Assembly (NCBI GenBank): GCA_937873445.1
Contig: CALMWF010000041.1
Coordinates: forward strand, 62,001-126,000
Length of the DNA: 64,000 bases
Reading direction: 5' to 3'
Source: an uncultured Alphaproteobacteria bacterium
GTDB taxonomy: Bacteria > Pseudomonadota > Alphaproteobacteria > Rhizobiales > Aestuariivirgaceae
Shown here: piece after piece, positions 1-7,604 of the stretch
Numbering within the stretch: position 1 is the stretch's first letter
Layout of the letters: every line of letters begins with the position of its first letter
Made by a program: the position numbers and the translations under genes
Notes under the pieces: generated by a model
Seen by the model: the letters and a program-made list of their open reading frames with translations, nothing else
Database searches by the model: none
Told to the model about the DNA's origin: nothing

Positions 1-1
1 C

Positions 2-784
2 ATGATCCCGACTCTGCACCCGGAAGACCTCGACCGGCGGGTGCGCGACCTCATCATGCTCCAGAACCTGCAGGGCTTCCTGCTGTCGGGCGGCTCCAAC
101 CGGCACAATGAAATCAAGTATGAGCGCTTCTATCCGGTTTTGGAAAAGCTGAAGCGCGATTTTCCCAGCCTGCGCATCGCCATTCACACGGCACTCACCG
201 ATGAACCGGCGGCAAGGCGCATGGAGGCGGCGGGCATCGACACCGCCATGATGGATGTGATCGGCGCCGATGAAACCATCCGCGATGTCTATCACCTCAA
301 CCGGCCGGTGGCGGATTTCGAGCAGACCCTGGCCGCCCTCTGCGCCACCACCATGCAGGTCTCGCCCCACATCGTCATCGGCCTGCACTATGGCCGCATT
401 CTGGGCGAGCAGACGGCCCTCGACATGGTGGCGCGCTACAAGACCCATGCGCTGGTGCTGGTGGTCATCATGCCCTTCTATGCCAAGCCCGGCACTTTCG
501 TGGAGCCGGATGTGCATGAGGTCGGGCGGATCTTCCTGTCGGCCCGTGAAACTCTGGCCGACCGCGATGTGCTGCTGGGCTGCGCCCGCCCCGGCGGCAT
601 GCACAAGCGCATGACCGACGCCTATGCCGTCATGGCCGGGCTGGACGGCATTGCCTTCCCGGCGGAGGGAGCGGCCCCCGTGGCCCGTGCCATTGGCCGC
701 AGCTTTACACAGCAGCATTCCTGCTGCTCGGTGAAACTCGACCCCGCCACCGGCCGCGCGGCGGTTGCCACCTGTGCCGCATGA
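2..784 (+). CDS. lipS1: LipS1, lipoyl synthase half of the sHdr locus (5' partial)
   Basis: Radical SAM enzyme that, with LipS2, inserts sulfur into octanoyl groups on lipoate-binding proteins of the sHdr sulfur-oxidation pathway. The left edge of the window cuts it: the visible 260 residues start at an internal ATG and lack the CxxxCxxC cluster motif, which must lie upstream. What is visible fits the rest of a TIM-barrel radical SAM protein, with a glycine-rich LLSGGSN segment and a C-terminal QHSCCSV that could supply auxiliary-cluster cysteines. It overlaps lipT by four bases (ATGA), so the two are translationally coupled. The assignment rests mainly on the strongly conserved neighbourhood lipS1-lipT-lipS2-ligase; alone, the fragment would only be called a radical SAM protein. 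Confidence 0.8.
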   Translation: MIPTLHPEDLDRRVRDLIMLQNLQGFLLSGGSNRHNEIKYERFYPVLEKLKRDFPSLRIAIHTALTDEPAARRMEAAGIDTAMMDVIGADETIRDVYHLNRPVADFEQTLAALCATTMQVSPHIVIGLHYGRILGEQTALDMVARYKTHALVLVVIMPFYAKPGTFVEPDVHEVGRIFLSARETLADRDVLLGCARPGGMHKRMTDAYAVMAGLDGIAFPAEGAAPVARAIGRSFTQQHSCCSVKLDPATGRAAVATCAA

Positions 785-1854
785 AAAGCCCCGCACCCGT
801 TGATGTTCTGGTGATCGGCCTCGGCCCGGCCGGGGCAGCGGCGGCGGCCGCTGCGGCAGGCGACGGCCGCAGGGTCATGGGCGTTGACCGCCGCGAACAG
901 GCGGGAGAGCCGGTGCAATGCGCCGAATTCGTTCCCTCCCTCATCGGCCTTGAGGTGGCCGATCTGTCAGCGTCCATCCGCCAGGCCATCGAGGGCATGG
1001 TCACCTATGTCGAAACGGAAGCGGGCGACCACAGCCCGGATTTTCGCGGCGTCATGATCTCGCGCGCCGATTTTGACCGCGATCTGGTGAAGAAGGCGGA
1101 AGGGGCCGGTGTTGAATGCCGCTTCAGCAGCCCAGTCCGGGCCATTGCCGCCGACGGCGCGGTGGAACTGGCCTCGGGTGAAATCATCCGGCCACGGATC
1201 ATCATCGGAGCCGACGGGCCGCGTTCCTTCGTCGGCCGCACCATTGGCCGGGTCAATGACGACTGTGTGGAATCGCGCCAGATCACCGTGCCGCTGAAAA
1301 AGCCCCACAACGCCACCGATATTTTCCTCTCCGCTGCCTTTCCCGGCGGCTATGGCTGGCTCTTCCCCAAGGGCGAGGTGGCCAATCTCGGCATCGGGCT
1401 GGCGCCGCAATGGAAGGACCAGTTGAAGCCGCTTCTGGACACGCTGCACCGCCGCCTGGTTGACGAAGGCCGCGTCGGCGCGGAGGTGCTGGGCCTCACC
1501 GGTGGTCTCATTCCCGTGGGCGGCATGCTGAAGGCGGTGGGTCATCTCGGCCCCACTGCAGTCTTTCTTGCCGGCGATGCCGCGGGTCTCGCCAATCCGG
1601 TCACCGGGGCGGGCATTTCCGCCGCCGTCATTTCCGGCACCATGGCAGGCCGCGCCGCCAGGGCGCTGCTGTCGGGGCGCGAAAACGCCGCCGCCGACTA
1701 TATTGAAGAGCTGGATGATCTGTTCGGCCCGTCGCTGGCGCGGGCGCTGAAGCGCCGCCAGGCGCTGCTGGATTGCTATGCCCGCAATGAATTGCCCCAG
1801 ACCGACGATCTGCGCGTCGGCTGGATTGCCTATCCCGAATACTGGGCGGCCTGA
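781..1854 (+). CDS. lipT: LipT, FAD-dependent oxidoreductase of the lipoate assembly block
   Basis: A 357-residue flavoprotein of the geranylgeranyl-reductase/FixC-like family. The N-terminal Rossmann motif GLGPAGAAAAAAA lies at about residues 13-25, followed by an acidic/basic dinucleotide edge (VDRRE). The second FAD motif, FLAGDAAGLANPVTGAG, is near residue 262. In sHdr loci this protein accompanies the LipS1/LipS2 radical SAM pair and is thought to supply electrons for lipoyl synthesis; that role is inference from context. The start overlaps the lipS1 stop (ATGA), and lipS2 follows after 14 bases, so this is a tight operon. No membrane segment is obvious. Prenyl-lipid reduction, the family's name-giving activity, is unlikely here because no isoprenoid genes are near. 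Confidence 0.85.
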   Translation: MKSPAPVDVLVIGLGPAGAAAAAAAAGDGRRVMGVDRREQAGEPVQCAEFVPSLIGLEVADLSASIRQAIEGMVTYVETEAGDHSPDFRGVMISRADFDRDLVKKAEGAGVECRFSSPVRAIAADGAVELASGEIIRPRIIIGADGPRSFVGRTIGRVNDDCVESRQITVPLKKPHNATDIFLSAAFPGGYGWLFPKGEVANLGIGLAPQWKDQLKPLLDTLHRRLVDEGRVGAEVLGLTGGLIPVGGMLKAVGHLGPTAVFLAGDAAGLANPVTGAGISAAVISGTMAGRAARALLSGRENAAADYIEELDDLFGPSLARALKRRQALLDCYARNELPQTDDLRVGWIAYPEYWAA

Positions 1855-1868
1855 GAACGAGGAACACC

Positions 1869-3167
1869 ATGAGCTGCATCAAGAACGAAACCGCCACCCC
1901 CGCCGAACCCGTTCCCGGCGGGCTTGATTTCAATCCCTTCGAGGTGATGGTGCCGCGCCCCGCCGGTGAAACACCGGCGGAAATGAAGAACGGCGCCCGC
2001 GTCAAGGCGAACAATGTGGAACCGGCCGGCGTCTATCGCCCGGACTACCGCATGCTCACACCGCACATGCGCTCGCCCGATTATGTGCAGATGTCCACCG
2101 CCGCCGCCATTTCGCTGGGCGTGGTCAATGGCAAGATGCACCGCTGCGCCTGCACCCGCTGCCTCAACCTGCTTCTCACCTATCCGGAAGGCTGCCGCGC
2201 CAATTGCGCCTATTGCGGCCTTGCCCGCCACCGCGAAGCCGAACGCGACTTTGCTGACCGCAACTTCATCCGCGTCGACTGGCCCGCCGTGCCCATGGAT
2301 GAGGTGGTGAACATTGTGGCGCGCGATGTGAAGGCCAGCCCCTTCCATCGCATGTGCATTTCCATGATCACCCATCCCAAGTCGGATGAGGATACCGTCA
2401 GTGTGCTGAAGAAATGGACGGCGCGCATCGACCCCAGCGACATTCCCGTGTCGATCCTCTCCAACCCCACCACCATGACGCGCGCCGATGTGCAGCGCCT
2501 GAAGGATCTGGGTTCCGACATGTTCACCGTGGCGCTGGATGCCGCCACGCCGGAAATCTTCGACCGCACCCGCGGCAAGGGTGTGGACAGCCCGCATTCG
2601 TGGAAAAAATACTGGGACGTGCTGCTCGACGCCAGGGACATCTTCGGGCCGGAGAAATTCGGCGTCCACATCATCGCCGGCATGGGCGAGACCGAGCATG
2701 ACATTCTCACTCTGGTCCAGCAGGTGAAGGATCTGGGCGGTCACAGCCACATGTTCTGCTTCTTCCCTGAAAAGGGTTCGCTCATGGACCATCTGCCCGC
2801 CACCCCGCGCGACCAGTGGCGGCGCGTGCAGCTGGGCCGCTATCTCATTGACTATTTCGGCGTGAAGGTGGCGCAGATGCGCTTCGACAACCATGGCCGG
2901 GTCATCGACTTCGGTCTGCCGTCGGGCGAACTGGACACGGTGATTGACGCGGGCCTTGCCTTCCGCACCTCCGGCTGCCCGGGCAAGTTCGGCGAGGATA
3001 TTTCCGCCTGCGACCGGCCCTATGGCGACAGCCCGCCCAGCAATATCGCAAGCTATCCCTTCCAGCCGGAAGCGGCCGACCTGCGCCGCATCCGCCACCA
3101 GCTGGGCCGCGAAAAGCCGGGCCAGGAATACCGCGAGGGCGAGGAATTCGAGGGCCTCGATTCGTGA
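1869..3167 (+). CDS. lipS2: LipS2, radical SAM lipoyl synthase partner
   Basis: A 432-residue radical SAM protein. The SAM-cluster motif CRANCAYC (C109, C113, C116) is clear, and it is preceded by CACTRC (C93, C95, C98), which could hold an auxiliary iron-sulfur cluster as lipoyl synthases require. A further cysteine pair (SGCPGKFG...SACDRP) lies near the C-terminus. Known LipS1/LipS2 pairs divide the two sulfur insertions that LipA performs alone. The gene starts 14 bases after lipT behind a plausible ribosome site (GAACGAGGAACACC), and its end overlaps the GTG start of the ligase gene. Biotin-synthase-like enzymes share the fold, but the ligase and lbpA context points to lipoate. Confidence 0.87.
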   Translation: MSCIKNETATPAEPVPGGLDFNPFEVMVPRPAGETPAEMKNGARVKANNVEPAGVYRPDYRMLTPHMRSPDYVQMSTAAAISLGVVNGKMHRCACTRCLNLLLTYPEGCRANCAYCGLARHREAERDFADRNFIRVDWPAVPMDEVVNIVARDVKASPFHRMCISMITHPKSDEDTVSVLKKWTARIDPSDIPVSILSNPTTMTRADVQRLKDLGSDMFTVALDAATPEIFDRTRGKGVDSPHSWKKYWDVLLDARDIFGPEKFGVHIIAGMGETEHDILTLVQQVKDLGGHSHMFCFFPEKGSLMDHLPATPRDQWRRVQLGRYLIDYFGVKVAQMRFDNHGRVIDFGLPSGELDTVIDAGLAFRTSGCPGKFGEDISACDRPYGDSPPSNIASYPFQPEAADLRRIRHQLGREKPGQEYREGEEFEGLDS

Positions 3168-4225
3168 AGCCATTCCGTGTGATCGACACTGGCGTCCGTG
3201 CGGGCAGGGCGCAGATTGCCTTTGACCAGGCCCTGATTGACCTGCATCGCGACGGCGTCATTGGTGACACCATCCGCTTTCTCACCTTTCCGCCCACCGT
3301 TCTGGTGGGCCGCCATCAGGCGATCTCGCAGGAGCTTCACCTTGACGCCTGCCGCGCCGCGGGTGTGGGCATTGGCCGACGCATCACCGGCGGTGGTGCC
3401 CTCTATCTCGACGAACACCAGTTCGGCTGGGAGCTGATCTTCCACCGCAACACACTGGGCATTGCCTCGCTCGCCGATCTCACGCGTTTGATCTGCGAGG
3501 CGGCGGCCCATGGCCTGTCGAAACTCGGCATCGATGCCCGCTACCGGCCGCGCAACGACATTGAGGTGGGGGGCCGCAAGATCTCCGGCACCGGCGGGTT
3601 CTTCGACGGCGACACACTGTTCTATCAGGGCACGGTGCTGGGGGCTCTTGACCCTGCCGTGATGGTCAGCCTGCTCAACATTCCCGAGGCCAAGCGCGCC
3701 AAACATGCGGCTTCTGGCCCGCGCGTTGTCACGCTTGCCGAACTGTTCAATGGCGCGCCGCCACCCCTTTCGGAGGTGAAGCGCGTGATGCTGGAGGGCT
3801 TTGCCGAAAAACTGGGAATAGCGCCGCAGTGGCAGGACATCACCGCACGCGAGGAGGAACTGGCCCAACAGCTCCACGACGATGAAATCGGCACCGATGG
3901 CTTTGTCTATGAAATTGACGATCCCGCCGCCCATGCCGATGTGCTGGTGGGCGAGGTGCAGTCGCCGGGTGGGATGATCACTGCCCATGTGCGGCTGGAG
4001 GGCCGGCACGAGCCACGCTATCGCGAAGTGGTCATCACCGGTGATTTCTTTGTCACCCCGCCGCGCACCATCTTTGATCTTGAAGCCGCCCTGCGCGGCA
4101 GTCTGGTCAGCGACACGGCGGTAACCGTGGCCGACTTCTTCCGCACCGCCAGTGTCGGCCTTCTCAGCGTGCGGCCCGACGATTTTCTGGCGGCCCTGTG
4201 CGCGGCCACGGCGAAGGCCGCATGA
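3164..4225 (+). CDS. slpl(AB): Two-domain lipoate:protein ligase of sHdr type, sLpl(AB)
   Basis: A 353-residue lipoate-protein ligase. The catalytic-domain signatures are present: RRITGGGALYLDE near residues 74-86 (lipoyl-binding loop) and RPRNDIEVGGRKISGTGG near 127-144, with the catalytic lysine in KISG. The remaining C-terminal region of about 100 residues is long enough to be the LplB-like accessory domain, so one polypeptide could activate and transfer octanoate or lipoate. Its likely target is LbpA at 11708. The start is GTG, overlapping the lipS2 stop as GTGA. The following gene overlaps its stop by four bases. It could also modify GcvH or E2 subunits, but the locus argues for a dedicated role. 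Confidence 0.88.
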   Translation: MKPFRVIDTGVRAGRAQIAFDQALIDLHRDGVIGDTIRFLTFPPTVLVGRHQAISQELHLDACRAAGVGIGRRITGGGALYLDEHQFGWELIFHRNTLGIASLADLTRLICEAAAHGLSKLGIDARYRPRNDIEVGGRKISGTGGFFDGDTLFYQGTVLGALDPAVMVSLLNIPEAKRAKHAASGPRVVTLAELFNGAPPPLSEVKRVMLEGFAEKLGIAPQWQDITAREEELAQQLHDDEIGTDGFVYEIDDPAAHADVLVGEVQSPGGMITAHVRLEGRHEPRYREVVITGDFFVTPPRTIFDLEAALRGSLVSDTAVTVADFFRTASVGLLSVRPDDFLAALCAATAKAA

Positions 4226-4914
4226 AACTGCTTCATGTCATCCAGCACACCTCGGCCGAATATCTCGGTCTGATGGAGGATCATTTTGACGGCCGCGGCA
4301 TTCGCTACCGCTATTTTCGTCCGTTTACGGAGGGAACGCCCTTGCCCGCCCGCTCGGCCACGGTCGATGGCCTCATTCTGCTGGGCGGCGGCCCCTGGGG
4401 CAGCCTGGGTGAACGCGCCCTGCCCACCCTGGCTGAGGAGGTGGCCCTCACCCGCGTCTATCTGATGAGCGGCAAGCCGGTCATCGGCATCGGCCTCGGC
4501 GCCCAGATCCTGGCCCTTGCCGCCGATGGCCAGACGGAGGCTGCCCCTCTCACCTTTGCCGTGGCCACGGCCCGGCGCGAGTCTCCTGATTCGCTGGCCG
4601 GTTTCATGCCTGAAACGATGCCGCACATCACCTACATGCGCGACCGGCCCGTGCCGCCCGCCTATGCTGTCACACTTTCGCGTGATGAGGCCGGTGCGCC
4701 AGCGGCCTTTCAACTGGGTGATAATGTCTTCGGCTTCCTTGGCCACCCCGGATTTAAGCGCGCCATGGCCGAAGATCTGATCATGGAATTCTCCGAATCT
4801 CCGGAAAATCCGGGCCCCGGTCTGGATCAGCTGACAGCAGTCAAAGGCCAAATAGAGGATTCTTTAATACCGCTTATGACGGGTATTATCGGGAAAACCG
4901 GCCTTATGCGTTAG
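4222..4914 (+). CDS. Class I glutamine-amidotransferase-fold protein lacking catalytic residues
   Basis: A 230-residue protein with the layout of a class I glutamine amidotransferase (GMP-synthase-like domain): an early LILLGGGPWGS oxyanion-type loop at 51-61, a nucleophile-elbow strand at 87-95 and a late HP motif. At the elbow the usual GxCxG reads GIGLG, so residue 91 is glycine where the cysteine nucleophile belongs. The late HPE reads HPGF (H175, P176, G177), so the catalytic glutamate is missing too. It should therefore not hydrolyse glutamine, and a binding or scaffolding role is more likely. It overlaps the ligase gene (ATGA) and ends the lipoate block. Its function is unknown. The last 20 codons are more AT-rich than the rest. 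Confidence 0.8.
   Translation: MKLLHVIQHTSAEYLGLMEDHFDGRGIRYRYFRPFTEGTPLPARSATVDGLILLGGGPWGSLGERALPTLAEEVALTRVYLMSGKPVIGIGLGAQILALAADGQTEAAPLTFAVATARRESPDSLAGFMPETMPHITYMRDRPVPPAYAVTLSRDEAGAPAAFQLGDNVFGFLGHPGFKRAMAEDLIMEFSESPENPGPGLDQLTAVKGQIEDSLIPLMTGIIGKTGLMR
4865..4888. repeat. Perfect 7-bp inverted repeat in the 3' end of the amidotransferase-like gene
   Basis: TAATACC at 4865-4871 and GGTATTA at 4882-4888 form a perfect inverted repeat with a 10-base spacer. It lies within the last codons of the coding sequence, so it may be a DNA site or an mRNA hairpin affecting 3'-end stability. No function can be assigned. Confidence 0.3.
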
Positions 4915-4942
4915 ACGCAAGTGCGAGACGACACCCTTGCGT
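4915..4942 (+). terminator. Weak stem-loop after the lipoate assembly operon
   Basis: ACGCAAG (4915-4921) pairs with CTTGCGT (4936-4942) across a 14-base loop, immediately after the stop of the amidotransferase-like gene. The downstream run is only TTCTCC followed by an A-tract, so this is a weak intrinsic terminator at best. It may act as an attenuator between the lip block and the sHdr operon. Confidence 0.3.
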
Positions 4943-4950
4943 TTCTCCAA

Positions 4951-4971
4951 AAAATTATAATACGCTAATAT
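4951..4971 (+). promoter_or_regulatory. AT-rich promoter/operator candidate before dsrE3C-sHdr
   Basis: The AT-rich stretch AAAATTATAATACGCTAATAT contains a perfect TATAAT (4956-4961) and a CTAATAT element (4965-4971). The same CTAATAT occurs in the dsrE3A promoter at 13747-13753. The only TTG-type -35 upstream (4937) is too close (13-base spacer), so a regulated or alternative promoter is likely. Confidence 0.4.
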
Positions 4972-4983
4972 TCGTGGGCTTAA

Positions 4984-5036
4984 GGCTGGTGCCGGTCCGT
5001 CCACTAATAGAGAGTGGCAGGCCCGGCGCTGAAGCC
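4984..5036 (+). promoter_or_regulatory. Structured 5' leader before the dsrE3C-sHdr operon
   Basis: By hand folding, GGCT (4984-4987) pairs with AGCC (5033-5036). GGTGCCGG (4988-4995) pairs with CCGGCGCT (5023-5030) with two G-U pairs. An inner hairpin CCACT/AGTGG (5001-5005 and 5013-5017) closes a 7-base loop, AATAGAG. The structure ends 23 bases before the dsrE3C start, just upstream of its ribosome site. I do not recognise it as a known riboswitch class. It could control translation, transcript stability or transcription elongation of the sHdr operon. Confidence 0.4.
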
Positions 5037-5059
5037 ACCAACCCAATGGGAGTGAATTT

Positions 5060-5437
5060 ATGAGCAAGAAGCTCTTGATCGTCATGGCCAACACGGACCC
5101 GCGCAACGGTGAGGAACTGGGCGCGCCCTTTTTCCAGGCCACCGTGGCCGCCGCCATGGAATACGAAGTTGAAGTCATCTGCACCGCCACCTCCGGCCGC
5201 CTGATGAAAAAGGGCGAAGCGGAAAAGCTGGTGGTCAAGGAAGGCTCGCCCAAGACCGTCTATGATTTCATCAAGGACGCACACGACGCGGGCGCCGTGT
5301 TCAAATGCTGCTCCCCCAATCTTGAACTCTTCAGCATGACCGAAGCCGATCTTATTCCCGAATGCTCGGGTATCGTCGGCGGCGCGTATCTGATTGAGGA
5401 GATCATGGAAGGCGACTGCAAGGTTCTCACCTACTAA
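5060..5437 (+). CDS. dsrE3C: DsrE3C-type cytoplasmic sulfurtransferase
   Basis: A 125-residue DsrE-fold protein. The adjacent cysteines C83-C84 in VFKCCSPNLELF are the expected persulfide carriers of the DsrE3C group found in sHdr loci. A third cysteine, C41, lies in a central strand and C100 near the C-terminus. In this pathway DsrE3C is thought to exchange sulfane sulfur with TusA and deliver it to LbpA or sHdr; that is known for relatives and inferred here. The start has a GGGAGTG ribosome site and lies behind the structured leader. It is the first gene of the sHdr operon, 13 bases before hdrC1. A second DsrE protein of a different subgroup is at 13805. Confidence 0.88.
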   Translation: MSKKLLIVMANTDPRNGEELGAPFFQATVAAAMEYEVEVICTATSGRLMKKGEAEKLVVKEGSPKTVYDFIKDAHDAGAVFKCCSPNLELFSMTEADLIPECSGIVGGAYLIEEIMEGDCKVLTY

Positions 5438-5450
5438 GGAGCATCACAGG

Positions 5451-6197
5451 ATGAGCCATGCCCACGGTTCGCGGGTTCAGGAGTATATTGGCGACCCCGT
5501 GTCAGAGGCGCCGCAGGTGCCGCGCGCAAAGCTGGAAGAAATCTTCCAGGACATTCAGTCGGACATTCGCTTCGATCACGAGCTGAATGGCTGCCTGAAT
5601 TGCGGCATCTGCACCGCCACTTGCCCGGCTGCCTATTATTACGACTACAGCCCGCGCGAAATCGTGCAGCTCCTGTGGACGGAAAATCTCGAAGGCATCT
5701 ACGACGCCATGCAGGAAAAGATCTGGGCCTGCGCCCAGTGCTACACCTGCGCGGCGCGCTGCCCGTTCGGCAACTCTCCCGGCGGTCTCGTCATGCTGAT
5801 GCGCGAGACCGCCATCAAGCACGGCATGGAATCAGCCAAGAACGTGCTGCGGCCCTTCAGCCGCGTCATGCTGAAGCTGATCTCCACCGGCAACCAACTT
5901 GCCCCCGACATGATCAACCCCGATCATTTCGCCGACTGGGGCCCCAACATTGCCAAGGTGAAGGCGCCGCTGAAAACGCTGCGCCGCGCCATTCCCATGC
6001 CCACCCTGAACACCACCACCACCGCCTGGGAGGTCAACCTCAAGACCTCGGTGGAACTCTACACCATCTGGGAAATGACGGGCGTTCTCGACCAACTCGA
6101 AACCATCGACCAGAACCTCTTCGACGTCATCACCGACATCATGGATGAGAAGCGCGACGAGTGGAAAGATTTCCTGGACGAGCAGGACGACGATTGA
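5451..6197 (+). CDS. hdrC1: sHdrC1, iron-sulfur subunit of the sHdr complex
   Basis: A 248-residue HdrC-like electron-transfer subunit with two ferredoxin-type [4Fe-4S] motifs: CLNCGICTATCP (C48, C51, C54, C58) and CAQCYTCAARCP (C94, C97, C100, C104). The rest is helical and lacks membrane segments, so it is cytoplasmic. It should pass electrons between HdrB1 and HdrA. An upstream in-frame start exists, but the ATG at 5451 has an AAGGAG site nine bases before it and avoids overlap with dsrE3C. Order and spacing match the conserved hdrC1-B1-A-hyp-C2-B2 set of sulfur oxidisers rather than methanogen HdrABC. Confidence 0.92.
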   Translation: MSHAHGSRVQEYIGDPVSEAPQVPRAKLEEIFQDIQSDIRFDHELNGCLNCGICTATCPAAYYYDYSPREIVQLLWTENLEGIYDAMQEKIWACAQCYTCAARCPFGNSPGGLVMLMRETAIKHGMESAKNVLRPFSRVMLKLISTGNQLAPDMINPDHFADWGPNIAKVKAPLKTLRRAIPMPTLNTTTTAWEVNLKTSVELYTIWEMTGVLDQLETIDQNLFDVITDIMDEKRDEWKDFLDEQDDD

Positions 6198-6242
6198 TCC
6201 AGCAACGATCGGCGCTTGATCAGCGCCTGGGAGGAAGCACGA

Positions 6243-7604
6243 ATGGCGAAAAAGCCGACCACCACTGAAGGCGAGCGTTTCACCGGGCACGGTTCCGAGT
6301 GGCGCCCCGCCAACCTGAGCCCGGAGGATGCGCGCACCGCCACCGCCTGGGTTGAGCAGAAGATCGACAAGCGCTCCATGCTGGTCAACAAGGACCGCGT
6401 GCAGGACGTGCGCGACGCCATGTGGGAATTGGAAAAGGACGGCCAGATCGTTGTGCACCGCATCCGCGATGAGCATGAGCCGGTCATTGCCAAGACCATT
6501 TATGGCTGGGACAAGAAAATCCCCACCAACCAGCTCTGGCATCACAAGTCCTGCGGCCAGTGCGGCAACATTCCGGGCTACCCCGCCTCGCTGCTCTGGA
6601 TCATGAACCAGTTCGGCACGCGCTATCTCGATGAAACCGACCAGACCTCCTGCACAGCCTGGAATTACCATGGCTCGGGCATCGGCAATCTGGAAAGCCT
6701 GGCCGCCGTGTTCCTGCGCAATTTCCATCAGGCCTATGTGGCGGCCAAGGCCCAGGGCCTGCCGGAGGGCTATTACTACCCGCTGGTGCATTGCGGCACC
6801 TCCTTCGGCAACTACAAGGAAGTGCGCGGTTATCTGCTGTCCTCGGCCAAGCTGCGCGAGAACGTGAAGAAAATTCTCGAGAAGCTCGGCCGCCTGGTGG
6901 ATGGCAAGCTGCTGATCCCGGAGGAGATCGTTCACTACTCCGAATGGGTGCACATGATGCGCCACCAGATCGCCGAACGCCGGGTGATTGACGTGAGCCA
7001 CATCCGCGCCACCGTTCATCCCGCCTGCCACGTCTATAAAATGGTTCCGCAGGACGCGATCTATGACGACGACATTCTGGAAGGCAACCGCGTGGCCGTT
7101 TCCACCGGCGTCATGCAGGCCCTCGGCGCCCAGGTCATTGACTATTCAACCTGGTATGACTGCTGCGGCTTCGGCTTCCGCCACATCATCTCCGAGCGTG
7201 AATTCACCCGTTCCTTCGCTCTTGACCGCAAGATCAAGGTGGCGGTGGAGGAGGCCAGGTCCGACGTGATGATCGGCCATGATACGGGCTGCGTTACCAC
7301 CCTCGACAAGAACCAGTGGATCGGCAAGGCCGTGGGCAAGGACTATGAACTGCCCATCCTCGCCGACGTGCAGTTTGCCGCCCTCGCCATGGGTGCTCAC
7401 CCCTACAAGATCGTGCAGTCCCACTGGCATGCCTCTGCCACCGAAAAGCTCATGGAAAAAATGGGCATCGACTGGCAGGCCAAGAAGGCCGAATTCGAGG
7501 CCTATCTCACCGATGTCGAGGCGGGCAAACAGGAAAACCTTTATGACCCGCGCCGCATGATCACTTCCGGTCCCGGCTTCAAGAAAATCGAGCAACGCAC
7601 ATGA
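6243..7604 (+). CDS. hdrB1: sHdrB1, CCG-domain subunit of the sHdr complex
   Basis: A 453-residue HdrB-like protein. The C-terminal CCG-type motif has C262, the C307-C308 pair and C350, but the expected last cysteine of the CxxC is threonine (CVTT at 350-353). The N-terminal half has only scattered cysteines: C104 and C107 in SCGQC, C137 and C184. It thus differs from HdrB2, which has two intact CCG motifs; this asymmetry is a feature of sHdr complexes and suggests that only some noncubane clusters form here. The ATG at 6243 follows a GGGAGG site; an earlier in-frame start lacks one. The gene overlaps hdrA by four bases. Confidence 0.92.
   Translation: MAKKPTTTEGERFTGHGSEWRPANLSPEDARTATAWVEQKIDKRSMLVNKDRVQDVRDAMWELEKDGQIVVHRIRDEHEPVIAKTIYGWDKKIPTNQLWHHKSCGQCGNIPGYPASLLWIMNQFGTRYLDETDQTSCTAWNYHGSGIGNLESLAAVFLRNFHQAYVAAKAQGLPEGYYYPLVHCGTSFGNYKEVRGYLLSSAKLRENVKKILEKLGRLVDGKLLIPEEIVHYSEWVHMMRHQIAERRVIDVSHIRATVHPACHVYKMVPQDAIYDDDILEGNRVAVSTGVMQALGAQVIDYSTWYDCCGFGFRHIISEREFTRSFALDRKIKVAVEEARSDVMIGHDTGCVTTLDKNQWIGKAVGKDYELPILADVQFAALAMGAHPYKIVQSHWHASATEKLMEKMGIDWQAKKAEFEAYLTDVEAGKQENLYDPRRMITSGPGFKKIEQRT

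Noticed and set aside
1830-3173. Long minus-strand open frame opposite lipS2
   Set aside because: It is antisense to a clear radical SAM gene. Its composition is His/Arg/Gly-rich without domain motifs, as is normal for shadow frames in high-GC DNA.
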